Shown here one piece after another: positions 1 to 11,844 of a stretch of 64,000 nt of DNA. Below the pieces are notes generated by a model that was not told the DNA's origin, did not search any database, and saw only the letters and a program-made list of their open reading frames with translations. Both the position numbers and the translations under genes were made by a program. The stretch covers positions 620,001 through 684,000 of the forward strand of contig NZ_JACHFK010000001.1 of the NCBI RefSeq assembly GCF_014201805.1, read 5' to 3'. Position 1 is the first letter of the stretch; every line of letters begins with the position of its first letter. The stretch is from Deinococcus metalli (GTDB lineage: Bacteria > Deinococcota > Deinococci > Deinococcales > Deinococcaceae).

Positions 1-465
1 CAGAGCCACCAGCAGGAAGTACAGGTGGAAGCTGGCCTTGCCGTACAGCAGCCACGAGCGCCACTGCGCCGGGTCGTCCAGGGCCGACGCCGTGCGCTGA
101 CCGGTCCACACGTACCACAGGGCGTACAGCACGGTCCACAGCAGGTACGGCCACGCGGCGCGCAGCGTGCGGCGGAAGGCGTAGCGCCGCAGGTCGTAGC
201 GCCTCAGCAGGCTGCGCGTCAGGACCAGCGCGGACAGGAACACGAAGGCCGGCACCGCGAAGTGCAGCGTGCGGTTCACGATCTCGGCCACCAGGTACGA
301 CGTGCTGTCCGGCGGCAGGTGCCGCAGGGCCACGCCCGTCGAGTGATGGATGATCACCTCCAGGATCGTGATGCCCCGGAAGGTGTCCACGCTCGCCCGC
401 GCGGATGGCCGGCGGCGGGGCGTGGGCTGCACGGACGGCGCGGAGGGCGCCGACGGAGCGGTCAT
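1..465 (-). CDS. Acyltransferase 3 family membrane protein (partial)
   Basis: The reading frame is open from an ATG at 465 to the window edge, so only the N-terminal 155 residues are visible and the stop lies outside. After a Pro/Arg-rich cytoplasmic start comes a stretch reading VDTFRGITILEVIIHHSTG, the typical first helix of acyltransferase-3 (OafA/NodX-like) proteins with the conserved arginine and a histidine pair. At least three further hydrophobic segments follow. Family members transfer acyl groups to extracytoplasmic sugars or lipids; the substrate here cannot be inferred. The start lies 33 bases downstream of the tyrA stop on the same strand, so co-transcription is possible. The fold is moderately certain, the substrate unknown. 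Confidence 0.7.
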   Translation of the reverse strand, partial: MTAPSAPSAPSVQPTPRRRPSARASVDTFRGITILEVIIHHSTGVALRHLPPDSTSYLVAEIVNRTLHFAVPAFVFLSALVLTRSLLRRYDLRRYAFRRTLRAAWPYLLWTVLYALWYVWTGQRTASALDDPAQWRSWLLYGKASFHLYFLLVAL

Positions 466-498
466 GGGGCGGCCGAGGGGATGAACGGTCACGTCAGC

Positions 499-1608
<1,110 letters not shown>

Positions 1609-1745
1609 GATCGGGAGGCTACCACGCACTTTCTTTTCATTTCCTGGCAGGATCAGACACCGGCGCCCGCCCGCCGGCCGTGTCCACGGGACGGTGACCT
1701 CCGCCGGCAGCCCGCGCCGCGCCGGCGCCTGCTAGAGTCCTCGCC

Positions 1746-2495
1746 GTGCCCGGCCCAGACGTCTTGCTGTACGGAGTGCCCCTCGCGTTCGTGGCGGGCT
1801 TCATCGACGCCGTCGCGGGGGGCGGCGGCACCATCACGCTGCCCACCCTGTTCCTGATGGGCCTGACGCCGCCGCAGGTGGTCGCCACGAACAAACTGCT
1901 GGCGATCTTCGGTTCGGGCAGCGCGACCGTGCAGTACGCCCGCAAGGGGCACATCGAGTGGCCGCTGGTGGGCCGGCTGATCCCGCTGGCCCTGGTGGGC
2001 AGCGCGCTGGGTGCGTACCTCGTGCACTTCGTCGATCCTGCCGCCTTCCGCACGCTGGTCGCGGTGGTGATCCTGGGCGTGGGGACGCTGGTGCTGCTGA
2101 ACAAACGCTTCGGTCTGGACGACCGCTACCCCGGCCTGACCGCGCGCGTGCTGGCCCTGACCCTGCCCGGCGCGTTCATCGTCGGCATGTACGACGGCTT
2201 CCTGGGGCCGGGCACCGGCACCTTCCTCATGTTCCTGTTCGCATTGAGCGGCTTCAATCTCGTGCGGGCCAGCGGGAACGCGCGCGCCATCAACTTCGCC
2301 ACGAACCTGGGCGCGTTCGTGTTCTTCCTGATCGGCGGGCAGATGGTGTTCTGGATCGGCCTGCCGATGGGCGTGGCGAACGCCCTGGGGGCCGCCCTGG
2401 GCGCGCGGATGGCCATGCTGCGCGGCAGCGCCTTCGTGAAGTGGATGTACGCGGTGATCGTGCTGCTGGTCGCCGCCCGGCTGCTGTTCGCGTGA
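1746..2495 (+). CDS. TSUP (TauE/SafE) family membrane transporter
   Basis: 249 residues, nearly all hydrophobic, with about eight membrane segments and the two repeat signatures of the TSUP family: an N-terminal stretch with [12 protein letters not shown] followed by TNK, and a C-terminal counterpart [14 protein letters not shown]. Family members export sulfite, sulfonates or other small anions, or act in sulfur uptake; this sequence does not show which. GTG start; TAGAGT (1733-1738) lies 7 bases upstream, so the mRNA is probably leaderless. The next gene, msrA, begins 69 bases downstream with its own -10-like hexamer. Confidence 0.85.
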   Translation: MPGPDVLLYGVPLAFVAGFIDAVAGGGGTITLPTLFLMGLTPPQVVATNKLLAIFGSGSATVQYARKGHIEWPLVGRLIPLALVGSALGAYLVHFVDPAAFRTLVAVVILGVGTLVLLNKRFGLDDRYPGLTARVLALTLPGAFIVGMYDGFLGPGTGTFLMFLFALSGFNLVRASGNARAINFATNLGAFVFFLIGGQMVFWIGLPMGVANALGAALGARMAMLRGSAFVKWMYAVIVLLVAARLLFA

Positions 2496-2564
2496 CGCGC
2501 ATGAACCTTTCCAATAGTCAGTCCGGTTCTGGCCGAGCTGCCCGCCCCGCGCCAAAATGACGCC

Positions 2565-3140
<576 letters not shown>

Positions 3141-3141
3141 C

Positions 3142-3816
3142 CTAGCCCAGGGTGCTCAACCGCTCCTCCACGTCCCGCCGCAGGCGCACGGCCAGCGGGT
3201 GGGCGAGCAGGGCCGCCAGGAACTCGCGCGAGGGCGAGCGGTCATACCACAGCTCGAACAGCGCGTGGATGGTCGGCGCGTCGTCGGGAGCGGGGTGGAG
3301 GGTGACGGTATCGCCCGCACCGACGTGACCGTCACGGAGCACCCGCAGGTACGCGCCAGGCCGCCGCATCCGCGCGAAGCGCTTCACGAACTCCGGGTCG
3401 CCCATGTTCGCGGCCAGCGTCGCGCACGGAATGCGGGGCGCCGTGACCTCCAGCAGCGGCCCGGGGGTGCCGTCCGCCGCCGTGATGTCGAGCCGGTCCC
3501 CGACCCGCAAAGCGGCGGACTCCAGTGTGTCCAGCCGCAGGTTCTCTCCGAAGGCGCCGGGTTCCGGCTCCTCGCCCAGCGCCTCTGTCCACGCGTCCAG
3601 GTCCGGCTGGGTGTACACGTACACCGCCTGATCCGGCCCGCCGTGGTGCTTGACGTTCAGGACGTGGTCGCCGTCCAGGCCGGCCGCCGTGACCGCCACG
3701 CGTCCGGCTTGGACGCGCTTGCGGATACCGGTCACGGTGGGGCGCGTTCCGATCACGACGGTCTCCGGCTGCGCCACCAGGACGGCGCGCACGCGGGCAG
3801 GGCGGGTATGGGGCAT
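3142..3816 (-). CDS. MOSC domain protein (YiiM-like)
   Basis: 224 residues. The MOSC core is visible as [23 protein letters not shown] (described here by its parts GLDGD and [10 protein letters not shown]), [13 protein letters not shown] and a cysteine in PRIPC that corresponds to the conserved MOSC cysteine. MOSC domains occur in molybdenum-cofactor sulfurases and in enzymes that use the cofactor, such as N-hydroxylated base reductases (YiiM). The ATG at 3816 is chosen over upstream frame because TACCCT (minus, 3828-3823) sits 6 bases before it. Divergent from the phospholipase-like gene, with a 113-base shared promoter region. Confidence 0.85.
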   Translation of the reverse strand: MPHTRPARVRAVLVAQPETVVIGTRPTVTGIRKRVQAGRVAVTAAGLDGDHVLNVKHHGGPDQAVYVYTQPDLDAWTEALGEEPEPGAFGENLRLDTLESAALRVGDRLDITAADGTPGPLLEVTAPRIPCATLAANMGDPEFVKRFARMRRPGAYLRVLRDGHVGAGDTVTLHPAPDDAPTIHALFELWYDRSPSREFLAALLAHPLAVRLRRDVEERLSTLG

Positions 3817-3929
3817 GTCCCGAGGGTAGCAGGCCGCCCCCGGCTCTTCCTGGCTGCTGGAGGCGGCACGTGGCGAAAGCCTAAGGGAGGCCCACACGTA
3901 CGCCGGGCCGCGATCCCTAGGCTTCGGGG

Positions 3930-5498
3930 GTGCCCCGGCTTGCCCTGCTCCTGCTGATCCTGGCGTCGGGCCTGGCCGTACCGTCCGGAGAACGCAGCCG
4001 CACCTTCACGGCGCTGTCCAGCACCGAGGTGCAGACCGTCCAGATCGGCGGACTGACGTTCCTGCGCTCGCCGCTGCCGCCGGTGCCGGCCGGGGAACTC
4101 GACGGCCTGGGCACCGCCGGGCCGTGTCCGCCGCCAGATGCTCCCCTCGACCGCGTCCTGTACGACAGTCTGGACGGTCGGGGCGCGGCCCTCAGCTGCG
4201 GCAACGCCTTCGCGGGCCTCCTGAGTTTTCCGCAGGACGAGGCCGGCGTCACCGATCAGCCGCCCAGCCCGCTCGGCGGCTTCGAGGCGGTGGCACAGAC
4301 CATCCGCGCCGCCCGGGACGAGGTGCTGCTCTCCACCATGGTCTGGGACGACGGCGCGGGCTCGCCCGGGGCGCTGCTGGCGGGCGCGGTCGCGGAGCTG
4401 CGCCGCGACCTCCAGCTCCACCCGGAACGGCACCCGCACGGCGTCACGGTGCGGCTGCTGCTGGGCAACTCCGTGCGCTTCGACCGGCTGACGGACCCGA
4501 CCGCATCGGCGTACTCGGCCGCGCGGCACCTGCTGGAGGCCGGCGTGCCGCTGACGGGCGACCCGCTGCCCGGCTGGCGGCTGGAGATCGCCAACTACAC
4601 CTACGCCTACCCGCACAACCACATGAAGCTGCTGATCGTGGACCGGCAGGAGGTGCTGGCCGGCGGCAACAATGTCAGCTGGTTCCACGTGCCGGTGACC
4701 ACGCCGGGGGGGCTGGGCCTGCGCGACCTGGCTCTGCGGGTGCGCGGGCCGGTCGCGCGCCACGCCGTCGCGGCGTTCCGGGACGCGTGGCGGCACTCCC
4801 GGTCGCTGACGTGCCACGGTGAGCCGCAGCCCGTCGACCTGCACTTCGCGTGTGACCTCGACGCCACCTCCACGCCGTTCCCGCTGCTGTGGACCGGGCC
4901 ACCCGCGCCGGCCGGCACCGCCCGCGTGTACGGCCTGTACCGCCGCGCGGGCGAGGAGGACGCCGACGCCGCGCTGGTGCGGCTGTTCGGCGCGGCGTCG
5001 GGCGAGATCGACCTGCTCCAGGCCCAGGTGAGCGGCACGCCCGAGTGCACCCTGAGCGCCCTGGCGCCCGGCGGCTGCGCGTCGGCGCAGACCATGCTGC
5101 CGGTGTGGAACGCGCTGCTGCACGCCGTCGAGACGCGGGGCGTGCGGGTGCGGATGGTGCTCGACCACGACCCCGTGCTGCAACTCGAGACGCTGGCCCT
5201 GCTGGGCGGACTGCGTGCCCGCCTGGCGCCGCTGGGCCTCGCGGACCGCGTGCAGGCCCGCTGGTTCGGCCCGGCCGAGGGCCAGCACACCAAGGCGATC
5301 CTGGTGGACGGCCGCATGCTCGTTGTGGGCAGCCCGAACCTCCAGTTCGCGTCGTTTGGGCCGGGCGGCCTGGGCGAGTACGCCCTGGCGACCAGCGATC
5401 CCACCGCCACCGGCCTGGGGGCGCGGCTGTTCGAGTTCGAGTGGGCGCGCGCGGTGCCCGTCACCCTGCCGTACTGGCTGCGTGAGCCCGGCCGCTGA
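3930..5498 (+). CDS. Secreted phospholipase D / cardiolipin synthase-like protein
   Basis: 522 residues with an N-terminal signal sequence and two HKD motifs: [10 protein letters not shown] around residue 229 and QHTKAILVD around residue 452, each followed by the GG/GSxN context (GGNNVSW, GSPNLQF). Two HKD half-sites form one PLD active site through a phospho-histidine intermediate, so phosphodiester transfer or hydrolysis is expected, on phospholipid or possibly another substrate outside the membrane. GTG start; TAGGCT (3918-3923) lies 6 bases upstream. The product could be a cardiolipin synthase or a secreted phospholipase; the signal peptide and lack of membrane anchors favour a secreted enzyme. 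Confidence 0.8.
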   Translation: MPRLALLLLILASGLAVPSGERSRTFTALSSTEVQTVQIGGLTFLRSPLPPVPAGELDGLGTAGPCPPPDAPLDRVLYDSLDGRGAALSCGNAFAGLLSFPQDEAGVTDQPPSPLGGFEAVAQTIRAARDEVLLSTMVWDDGAGSPGALLAGAVAELRRDLQLHPERHPHGVTVRLLLGNSVRFDRLTDPTASAYSAARHLLEAGVPLTGDPLPGWRLEIANYTYAYPHNHMKLLIVDRQEVLAGGNNVSWFHVPVTTPGGLGLRDLALRVRGPVARHAVAAFRDAWRHSRSLTCHGEPQPVDLHFACDLDATSTPFPLLWTGPPAPAGTARVYGLYRRAGEEDADAALVRLFGAASGEIDLLQAQVSGTPECTLSALAPGGCASAQTMLPVWNALLHAVETRGVRVRMVLDHDPVLQLETLALLGGLRARLAPLGLADRVQARWFGPAEGQHTKAILVDGRMLVVGSPNLQFASFGPGGLGEYALATSDPTATGLGARLFEFEWARAVPVTLPYWLREPGR

Positions 5499-5553
5499 GC
5501 GCAGCGTGACGTCCGTCCCCGCCGGCGGGGAGTGTCCGTGCTGAAATGCACGC

Positions 5554-5994
5554 ATGAAGTCCAGCCCACAGCCGACCACGGGTGCCCCGGAGCGCGAGCG
5601 CTGGGGCGTGTCGGGGGACGCGGGCCGCTGGCCGACCCTGGCGGTGCTGATCGCCCTGTTTGCGGTGAGCGTCACGCCCACGCTGGGCGCGCTGGTGCGC
5701 GGACAGGACGCGCATCTGGCGTCCAGCATTCCTACCGCCATCGGTACGGCCCTGCTGCTGGGTCTGGTGTGGCGCGGGCACGTGTGGGCGTGGCGCGTCA
5801 CGGTGGGCCTGAGTATGCTCGCAGGCCTGCTGGTGTTCGTGGTGGGCATGCTTGCCGCGCTGGGCGGCCCGGCCGGCTGGGTGGTCAGCGGGGCCGGCAT
5901 CGCCTACCTGCTGCTGGGCACGGCGCTGGTGGGCACGCCGGTGATCCGGGCGTTTCTCGACCGCCGCTGGGCAGCCCGGAAAGGGCGACCGTGA
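5554..5994 (+). CDS. Small integral membrane protein, unknown function
   Basis: 146 residues: a short hydrophilic N-terminus, then about four hydrophobic segments (starting near residues 30, 60, 85 and 110) and a basic C-terminus. I recognise no family. ATG start, with TGAAAT at 5542-5547 six bases upstream as a possible -10 of a leaderless message. Its stop overlaps the GTG start of the RNHCP gene (GTGA at 5991-5994), so the two are probably translated together. Confidence 0.7.
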   Translation: MKSSPQPTTGAPERERWGVSGDAGRWPTLAVLIALFAVSVTPTLGALVRGQDAHLASSIPTAIGTALLLGLVWRGHVWAWRVTVGLSMLAGLLVFVVGMLAALGGPAGWVVSGAGIAYLLLGTALVGTPVIRAFLDRRWAARKGRP

Positions 5995-6338
5995 GCGGGG
6001 GCGGCCGGCGCTTCACGGTGCAGGGCACGAACAACGCGTTCACGTGCGCGCACTGCGGCCAGTCCGTCGAGCCGCTGCGCAACGGCAGCGTCCGCAACCA
6101 CTGTCCGCACTGCCTGCACAGCCTGCACGTGGACATCCAGCCCGGCGACCGCGCCAACACGTGCCACGGTCTGATGGTGCCGGTCGGCGCCGAGCAGAGC
6201 GGCAAGAAGGGCTGGATGATCGTGCACCGCTGCGCGAAGTGCGGCTACGTGGGCCGCAACCGCGCCGCGCTGGACGATCCCGCGCAGCCCGACGACTGGG
6301 ACACCCTGATCGCCGTGACGACCCGCCCGCCCGTCTGA
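5991..6338 (+). CDS. RNHCP domain zinc-ribbon protein
   Basis: 115 residues starting at a GTG that overlaps the previous stop by four bases. The name-giving motif is present (NGSVRNHCPHCLHSLHVD) and is flanked by three other cysteine pairs or singles (CAHCG, TCHG, CAKCGYVGRN), so it probably binds zinc in two knuckles. RNHCP proteins are small bacterial proteins of unknown role. The coupled start and the 43-base gap to the next small gene suggest a short cluster. Confidence 0.8.
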   Translation: MSGGGRRFTVQGTNNAFTCAHCGQSVEPLRNGSVRNHCPHCLHSLHVDIQPGDRANTCHGLMVPVGAEQSGKKGWMIVHRCAKCGYVGRNRAALDDPAQPDDWDTLIAVTTRPPV

Positions 6339-6381
6339 ACGCCGCCGGCCCGTGCGCCGGGAGGGCAGGTATGCTGCGCGC

Positions 6382-6555
6382 ATGGCTCTGTGGGTCTTTT
6401 TTGTGTTCATCGTGCTCAGCGCGACCTTCGTCCTGATGCTCAGCCGGGGGCCGCTGCGGGCGGCGCCGAACGCCGGGGCGCTGCGGACGGTGGCGTACGC
6501 GCAGTACGCCGCGGCGCTCCTGCTCGTCCTGGCGCGCGTGACAGGGGCCGCGTGA
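6382..6555 (+). CDS. 57-residue two-helix membrane protein
   Basis: A short gene with a hydrophobic first half (VFFVFIVLSATFVLML), a polar middle and a second hydrophobic stretch near the C-terminus. The ATG at 6382 is preceded at 6 bases by TATGCT (6370-6375), a clear -10, so I prefer it to the upstream GTG at 6352. Its stop overlaps the GTG of the metallo-hydrolase gene (GTGA at 6552-6555). Function unknown. Confidence 0.65.
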   Translation: MALWVFFVFIVLSATFVLMLSRGPLRAAPNAGALRTVAYAQYAAALLLVLARVTGAA

Positions 6556-7480
6556 CCGGCGTGACGAACGGCTCGCCACACCTCATCGACCTGCACTTCG
6601 AGGCCACGCCGGGCGTGATCGCGTCGTACGTGTTCGACACCGGCGACGGCCTGGCTGTGGTGGACACTGGGCCGACCAGCACCCTGCCCGCCCTGGAGGC
6701 CGGCCTGAACGGTCTGGGGGCGTCGCTGGACGACGTGCGGCACGTGCTGCTCACGCACATCCACTTCGACCACGCGGGCGCGGCCGGCACGGTGCTCGCG
6801 CGCGTCCCGGCTGCCCGCGCGTACGTGCACGGGCGCGGCGCGCCGCATCTGGCCAGTCCCGAGCGCCTGTACGCCAGCGCCACGCAGATCTACGGTGACC
6901 ACATGGAGCGCCTGTGGGGTGAGATGCGGCCCATCGCCCCGGAGCGCGTGACGCCCCTGGCGGGCGGGGAGACGCTGCGCCTCGGCTCGCGCGACGTGGA
7001 CGTGCTGTACACGCCGGGCCACGCGGTGCATCACGTGTCGTACCGCGTCGGGGACGACGTGTTCGTGGGGGATGTCGCCGGCGTGCGCCTCTCCGCCGCA
7101 CAGACCACCCGCGCGCCCACGCCGCCCCCGGACATCGACCTGGAGGCGTGGCGGGACAGTATCCAGACGCTGCGGAGCCTGGACGTCGCCCGCCTGCACC
7201 TCGCGCACTTCGGGTCGTACGCGGCCGACGACCTCCACTGGACCGGCCTGCTAGACACCATGACCGCCGACGCCGACCGCGTGCGTGCGGGCCTGGAGGC
7301 GGGTCAGGACTATGAGACGATCTCGGCCGCGTTCACCACGCAGCTGATGGCCGAGCTGGAGGCCCAGGGGCCGGAGCTGCCCGCCCGCTACGCCTTTGCG
7401 TGCCCGCCGTGGATGAGCGTGCAGGGCCTGATGCGCTACTGGCAGCGCCGGGCCGCGCGCCCCGCTGTGGGGGTGAGCTG

Positions 7481-7481
<1 letters not shown>
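6552..7481 (+). CDS. MBL-fold metallo-hydrolase
   Basis: 309 residues with the metallo-beta-lactamase signature HIHFDHAG around residue 72, a downstream metal histidine in YTPGHAVHHVS, the aspartate in VGDVAG, and a final histidine in LAHFG. These are the ligands of a dinuclear metal site. The family hydrolyses thioesters, lactones and similar substrates; a glyoxalase-II-like or lactonase-like role is possible but the substrate is not evident. GTG start overlapping the preceding stop; its own stop overlaps the first base of the purD ATG, so translation of the three genes is likely coupled. Confidence 0.85.
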
Positions 7482-8728
<1,247 letters not shown>

Positions 8729-8736
8729 GCAGCCGT

Positions 8737-8766
8737 TTGACCCTCCGCGCCGGCGCGCGCTAGCAT
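8737..8766 (+). promoter_or_regulatory. Sigma-70-type promoter of tRNA-Leu
   Basis: TTGACC at 8737-8742 and TAGCAT at 8761-8766 are separated by 18 bases, and the tRNA begins 31 bases after the -10. This is a clean vegetative promoter for the tRNA gene. Confidence 0.75.
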
Positions 8767-8797
8767 CCCAGACCGTGACCGGGTGCGGGTCACGGAG

Positions 8798-8880
<83 letters not shown>

Positions 8881-8917
8881 AACGAAAAAACCCCGCACTA
8901 GGCGGGGCTTTTTCGTT
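8881..8917 (+). terminator. Rho-independent terminator after tRNA-Leu
   Basis: An almost perfect hairpin: aacgaaaaaacccgc-type left arm (8881-8896), loop ACTA, right arm GCGGGG followed by CTTTTTCGTT. The stem CCCCGC/GCGGGG is extended by A-T pairs, so it can work in both directions. Because it lies inside the island boundary, this terminator came with the element. Confidence 0.85.
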
Positions 8918-9047
8918 GTGGTGACGCTGCTGTAGGGCAGGGGAGACCCGGTTACAGCACTGCGTACAGCACCCAGGTTTTTGTGAGCACGGCGTGAGGG
9001 GCAGAGCGGTCACAGTCCTGTGCGAAGCTCAGTCCTAGCATTTCGGT

Positions 9048-9320
9048 ATGGACGTACCGCGCCCCGTGCTGATGCTGGTCGTGCCGCCGGACTGGGACCC
9101 GGTGCCCGACGCGCTGGCGGACCTGCGGCGTTGCCTCTCCGACGACTATGGCGCCGTCCTGATGCTGCGCCAGGGCACGCGGCCCATGCGGTCTCCCCTG
9201 ATCCTCTGCGTGGGCTACTGGCCGACCGATCTCAAGCGCTTCGCAGAGCGCGACCTGCGCCCCAGGATTGCCGAGGCGTTCGTGGATCTCAGCTGGGTCG
9301 AGTTCGAGGACGTGGGCTGA
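9048..9320 (+). CDS. 90-residue protein of unknown function
   Basis: A compact, acidic cytoplasmic-type protein with no signal peptide, beginning MDVPRPVLMLVVPPDWDP. I recognise no family. The ATG is supported by TAGCAT at 9036-9041, six bases upstream, so the transcript is likely leaderless. It is the first gene inside the island. Confidence 0.6.
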   Translation: MDVPRPVLMLVVPPDWDPVPDALADLRRCLSDDYGAVLMLRQGTRPMRSPLILCVGYWPTDLKRFAERDLRPRIAEAFVDLSWVEFEDVG

Positions 9321-9398
9321 GATCCCCAGGTCGGCTGGATCGTGACGGCAGGTCGGCGAGGCATCCGGCGTTGCGCGGGACCCAGGCGCGTTCAGGCT

Positions 9399-10046
9399 CT
9401 ATGCCTGCAGCGCGGCGTGCGCACAGGTCTGCGCGAGCGCCTCAGCGCGCCGGGCGGCCGTGTTGAAGATCGTCTCACTCTGCGTGGGATCAGTTCCCAG
9501 GTCCTCCGCGAACACCGTCTGAACGTCCGTGATGCCCAGGAACCCCAGGAACGTGCGCAGGTGGCTGACGGAGTGCTCCATGCTCTGCGCGGGTCCCTCG
9601 CTCCACACGCTGCCCCGCGCCTCGAGGATGACGGCGTGCTTGCCCGACGTCAGGCCGACCGGCCCGCGCTCCGTGTACTGGAACGTGCGGCCCGCGACCG
9701 CGATGGCGTCCATATACGCCTTGACCATCGGCGGGTACCCGAAGTTCCACATTGGCAGCGCGAAGACGACGAGATCCGCGGCGAGGAACTGATCGACCAG
9801 GGCGCTGAGGCGCTCGACCTTGCGGGCTTCATGCGGGTCGAGGGGCTGCTGCTGGGCGAGTTTGCCCCACCCGGTCATCACGTCGGCATCGATCAGGGGG
9901 ACGTGATCAGCGTACAGGTCGAGGACGCTGATGCGGGCGGTCACGTCCGCTCGCGCGTAGGTGTCCCGGAACATCTGTCCGAGGCGCCGCGAGTAGGACA
10001 GCTCAAGCGGCTTCGGGTTGCCGGTGATCATCAGCACATGCGTCAT
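9399..10046 (-). CDS. azoR: FMN-dependent NADH-azoreductase
   Basis: 215 residues of flavodoxin-like fold: an N-terminal phosphate-binding loop region after MTHVLMITGNPKPLELSYSRR (quoted only in part: NPKPLELSYS), the FMN contact PMWNFGYPPMVKAYMD (PMWNFG motif) and a second FMN loop near GSVWSEG. AzoR enzymes reduce quinones and azo compounds with NADH. The ATG at 10046 has a good ribosome site (GGGAGA about 7 bases upstream) and a leader of about 90 bases, unlike most genes here. Its promoter carries a direct repeat, suggesting control by a redox or MarR/HxlR-type repressor that is not encoded nearby. Confidence 0.88.
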   Translation of the reverse strand: MTHVLMITGNPKPLELSYSRRLGQMFRDTYARADVTARISVLDLYADHVPLIDADVMTGWGKLAQQQPLDPHEARKVERLSALVDQFLAADLVVFALPMWNFGYPPMVKAYMDAIAVAGRTFQYTERGPVGLTSGKHAVILEARGSVWSEGPAQSMEHSVSHLRTFLGFLGITDVQTVFAEDLGTDPTQSETIFNTAARRAEALAQTCAHAALQA

Positions 10047-10138
10047 GGCGTCTCCCGTGGAGAGGCACAGGGTGTGAGTCCCGCCTCCCCGCCACGCGCG
10101 CCCGTCAGTGGGGCGACACCGGTGGACGCTCGTGAGTG

Positions 10139-10170
10139 CTTCATGATACACCTTCATGAGACAGTGTGAA
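10139..10170 (-). promoter_or_regulatory. azoR promoter with CTTCATGA direct repeat
   Basis: On the minus strand TTCACA (10170-10165) and TATCAT (10148-10143) are 16 bases apart. The octamer CTTCATGA (plus strand) occurs at 10139-10146 and again at 10152-10159, overlapping the -10 and the spacer. The arrangement looks like an operator for a repressor binding across the -10. Confidence 0.5.
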
Positions 10171-10261
10171 TTTCCTCACGTTGAGAGCGGACCGCCGTCA
10201 AGGACGCGGGGTGAGGTTCTGGACGGATGGTCCCGACGGGACGGCGGCCACCCCCGCTGAG

Positions 10262-10298
10262 CATGTCACGTGACATGATCCGCGGATCTGAGTACCAT
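10262..10298 (+). promoter_or_regulatory. Promoter and 16-bp palindrome upstream of SRAP-type gene
   Basis: CATGTCACGTGACATG at 10262-10277 is a perfect 16-bp palindrome. GTGACA (10270-10275) inside it is a good -35, 17 bases from TACCAT (10293-10298), which lies 6 bases before the ATG at 10305. Both half-sites (ATGTCA and TGACAT) match the arms of the Deinococcus radiation/desiccation response motif as I remember it, but the centre is one base longer. A repressor site is likely; its identity as a DdrO site is inference. Confidence 0.5.
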
Positions 10299-10304
10299 GC
10301 GGGC

Positions 10305-10912
10305 ATGTGCAGCCGCGCGGATGACGACTTCGGGCCCGACGCCATCAGGACGCTCTCGAGCCTATTCGGGCCCTTGTGGGGATCGCCCATCCAGCGGGCC
10401 GAGGTCCGACCGACCCCCTGCGGTTCGTCCGCAAGTCTGGGCCGAGATACGAGGCGCCGTATGGTCGATGGGGGTTGGTCCCGACGGGGATGACCCTAAC
10501 CGACGCCAAGAGGTACGCGACCTTCAACGCGAAGGCGGAATCCCTCGACGAGCGCCCGATGTTCAAGCAGGCCTTCGCGCAGCAGCGCTGCGTCATCCCA
10601 CTCGCCGCCTTCTGGGAGTGGCCGACGCTGCCGGGCGGCCAGAAGCAGAGGGTCCGGATCGCCCGGCGCGACGCCAAGCCGCTGCTCGTGGCTGGCCTGT
10701 GGAGCCTGACGCCCACGCCCGACGGGCCGCTGGAGTCCTGCACCATCGTCACGCGGCCGCCCACGCCGGATCTGCTGGAAGTGCACGACCGCATGCCGGC
10801 CCTGCTGCTGTCCAAGGATCTGGAGACGTGGCTGTCCGGCCCGCCCCACCTGGCACGCGGCGCGGCGATGACGAGCTGGGAGCCGCGCATCCTGCAGGTC
10901 ACTGAGGCATGA
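10305..10912 (+). pseudogene. SRAP/HMCES (YedK) family protein, frameshifted
   Basis: SRAP proteins crosslink to abasic sites in single-stranded DNA through Cys2. The start ATG-TGC (MCSRADDDFGPDA) supplies that Cys2 in one frame, read to about 10410. The rest of the family pattern is in the frame one base back: PTDPLRFVRKSG, RWGLVP, TFNAKAES (active-site Asn), AAFWEW (Glu) and VHDRMPALL (His), ending at 10912. A one-base difference near 10403-10412 therefore separates the catalytic Cys from the rest. Either the gene is broken or there is a sequencing error; a programmed shift is less likely. TACCAT lies 6 bases before the ATG. The next frame starts with an ATGA overlap. Confidence 0.75.
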
Positions 10913-11338
10913 GCCGCAGCAACCCCAGGCCGACCGAGGACGAGAAGCGCCGCCGTGCCGCACGCCAGGCGGCCGAGCTGCTGGCCCTGCGAAACGAGCA
11001 GACGCGCGCCGCGGAGCGGGCCCGGTCGTTTTACACCTCCTTGCGCGCTGGCGGAGAGGCGGCGTACAACGCACTGGCACGACCACCGCGCGCAGCTGGT
11101 CCAGGACGGGACTCTGGCGGCCGACGTGGTCGTGACCCCGCTCGCGTGGGTGCCGCGCTGGCCGGCGCCGCCCCTGCCCGAGCCGCTGCCACCTACACCG
11201 ACGGCGGTCGAGGCGGCGCGGATCGCGGCGGAGCTGCTCGCGGAGCGGCCGCGCATGACCCGCGAGGATCACGTCGCGCTGGGCCAGTCCATCGCCCGGC
11301 TGCGACTGCTGTACCAGGAACTGGGCTGGGAGGAGTGA
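10909..11338 (+). pseudogene. Unknown protein downstream of SRAP gene, frameshifted
   Basis: The ATG overlaps the SRAP-type stop (ATGA). The first frame gives a charged, helical N-terminus (MSRSNPRPTEDEKRRRAARQ and on to about residue 58, near 11085). The sensible continuation is in the next frame, HDHRAQLVQDGTLAADVV and a Pro-rich segment, ending LRLLYQELGWEE at 11338. So one extra base seems to be present near 11080-11090. The function is unknown; the neighbour suggests a joint job with the SRAP protein. Confidence 0.5.
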
Positions 11339-11371
11339 GGCCCGCGGTGGCCGGTGTGTCAGCCTGATGGG

Positions 11372-11577
11372 ATGATCGACGGAGACATGGAGGTCGTGCG
11401 CATCTTGGACGTGGCTGACACCCGGGCCGAGGTGGAACTGCCGGACACCAGCATCGAGGAGTGGTCTTTGGCCAGTCTGCCGCGGGGGTGCGGCCTGGTG
11501 ACCGGGTGGGGATTACCGTCACCGACGGCGACATGGACATGGTGCTGCTCGAGCGGCTGGATGGGCTGCGGGCCTGA
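11372..11577 (+). pseudogene. DUF3006-like small protein, frameshifted
   Basis: The first frame reads MIDGDMEVVRILDVADTRAE and continues to SLASLPRG (about 11496). The natural family ending, RPGDRVGITVTDGDMDMVLL and then ERLDGLRA, is in a different frame ending at 11577. Joined, the two give a roughly 68-residue protein with the DUF3006 layout (short beta segments, DG...VELPD, LPxG...GDRV). A one-base change near 11497 breaks it. Third frameshifted gene in a row. Confidence 0.5.
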
Positions 11578-11612
11578 GCAGCTCGCAGTGGTGGATCATG
11601 GGGATCCAAGAC

Positions 11613-11649
11613 TGAAACGACGAGCCGCCCCGCCACCGGCATCAGTCAG
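11613..11649. repeat. Island hairpin repeat, copy A (incomplete)
   Basis: Matches the left arm and centre of the repeat family (GAAACGAC, GCCCCGC, CCGGCATCAG) but lacks the GGCGGGGC right arm, so it cannot fold like the other four copies. Confidence 0.55.
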
Positions 11650-11844
11650 ATGACGTGGAGGGGGTCATTGACCGGCGTTGAAGTCTGGCTGTCTCGTGCC
11701 GCGCTCGGCGCTAGGTGCCCAGCCACAGCACATTCACTGTGCCTTAGCGGGGCACACATGCGTCCCATTCCCGTCACACGATCAGACAGACTGGTGTCCC
11801 GTCCTCGTCCAGCCGTCCGCTTCCCTCTGCCCCCAGGAGGTCCC

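Noticed and set aside
10154..10390. 78-codon minus-strand frame between azoR and SRAP gene
   Set aside because: It covers the SRAP promoter and start codon on the opposite strand and lacks a ribosome site or -10.
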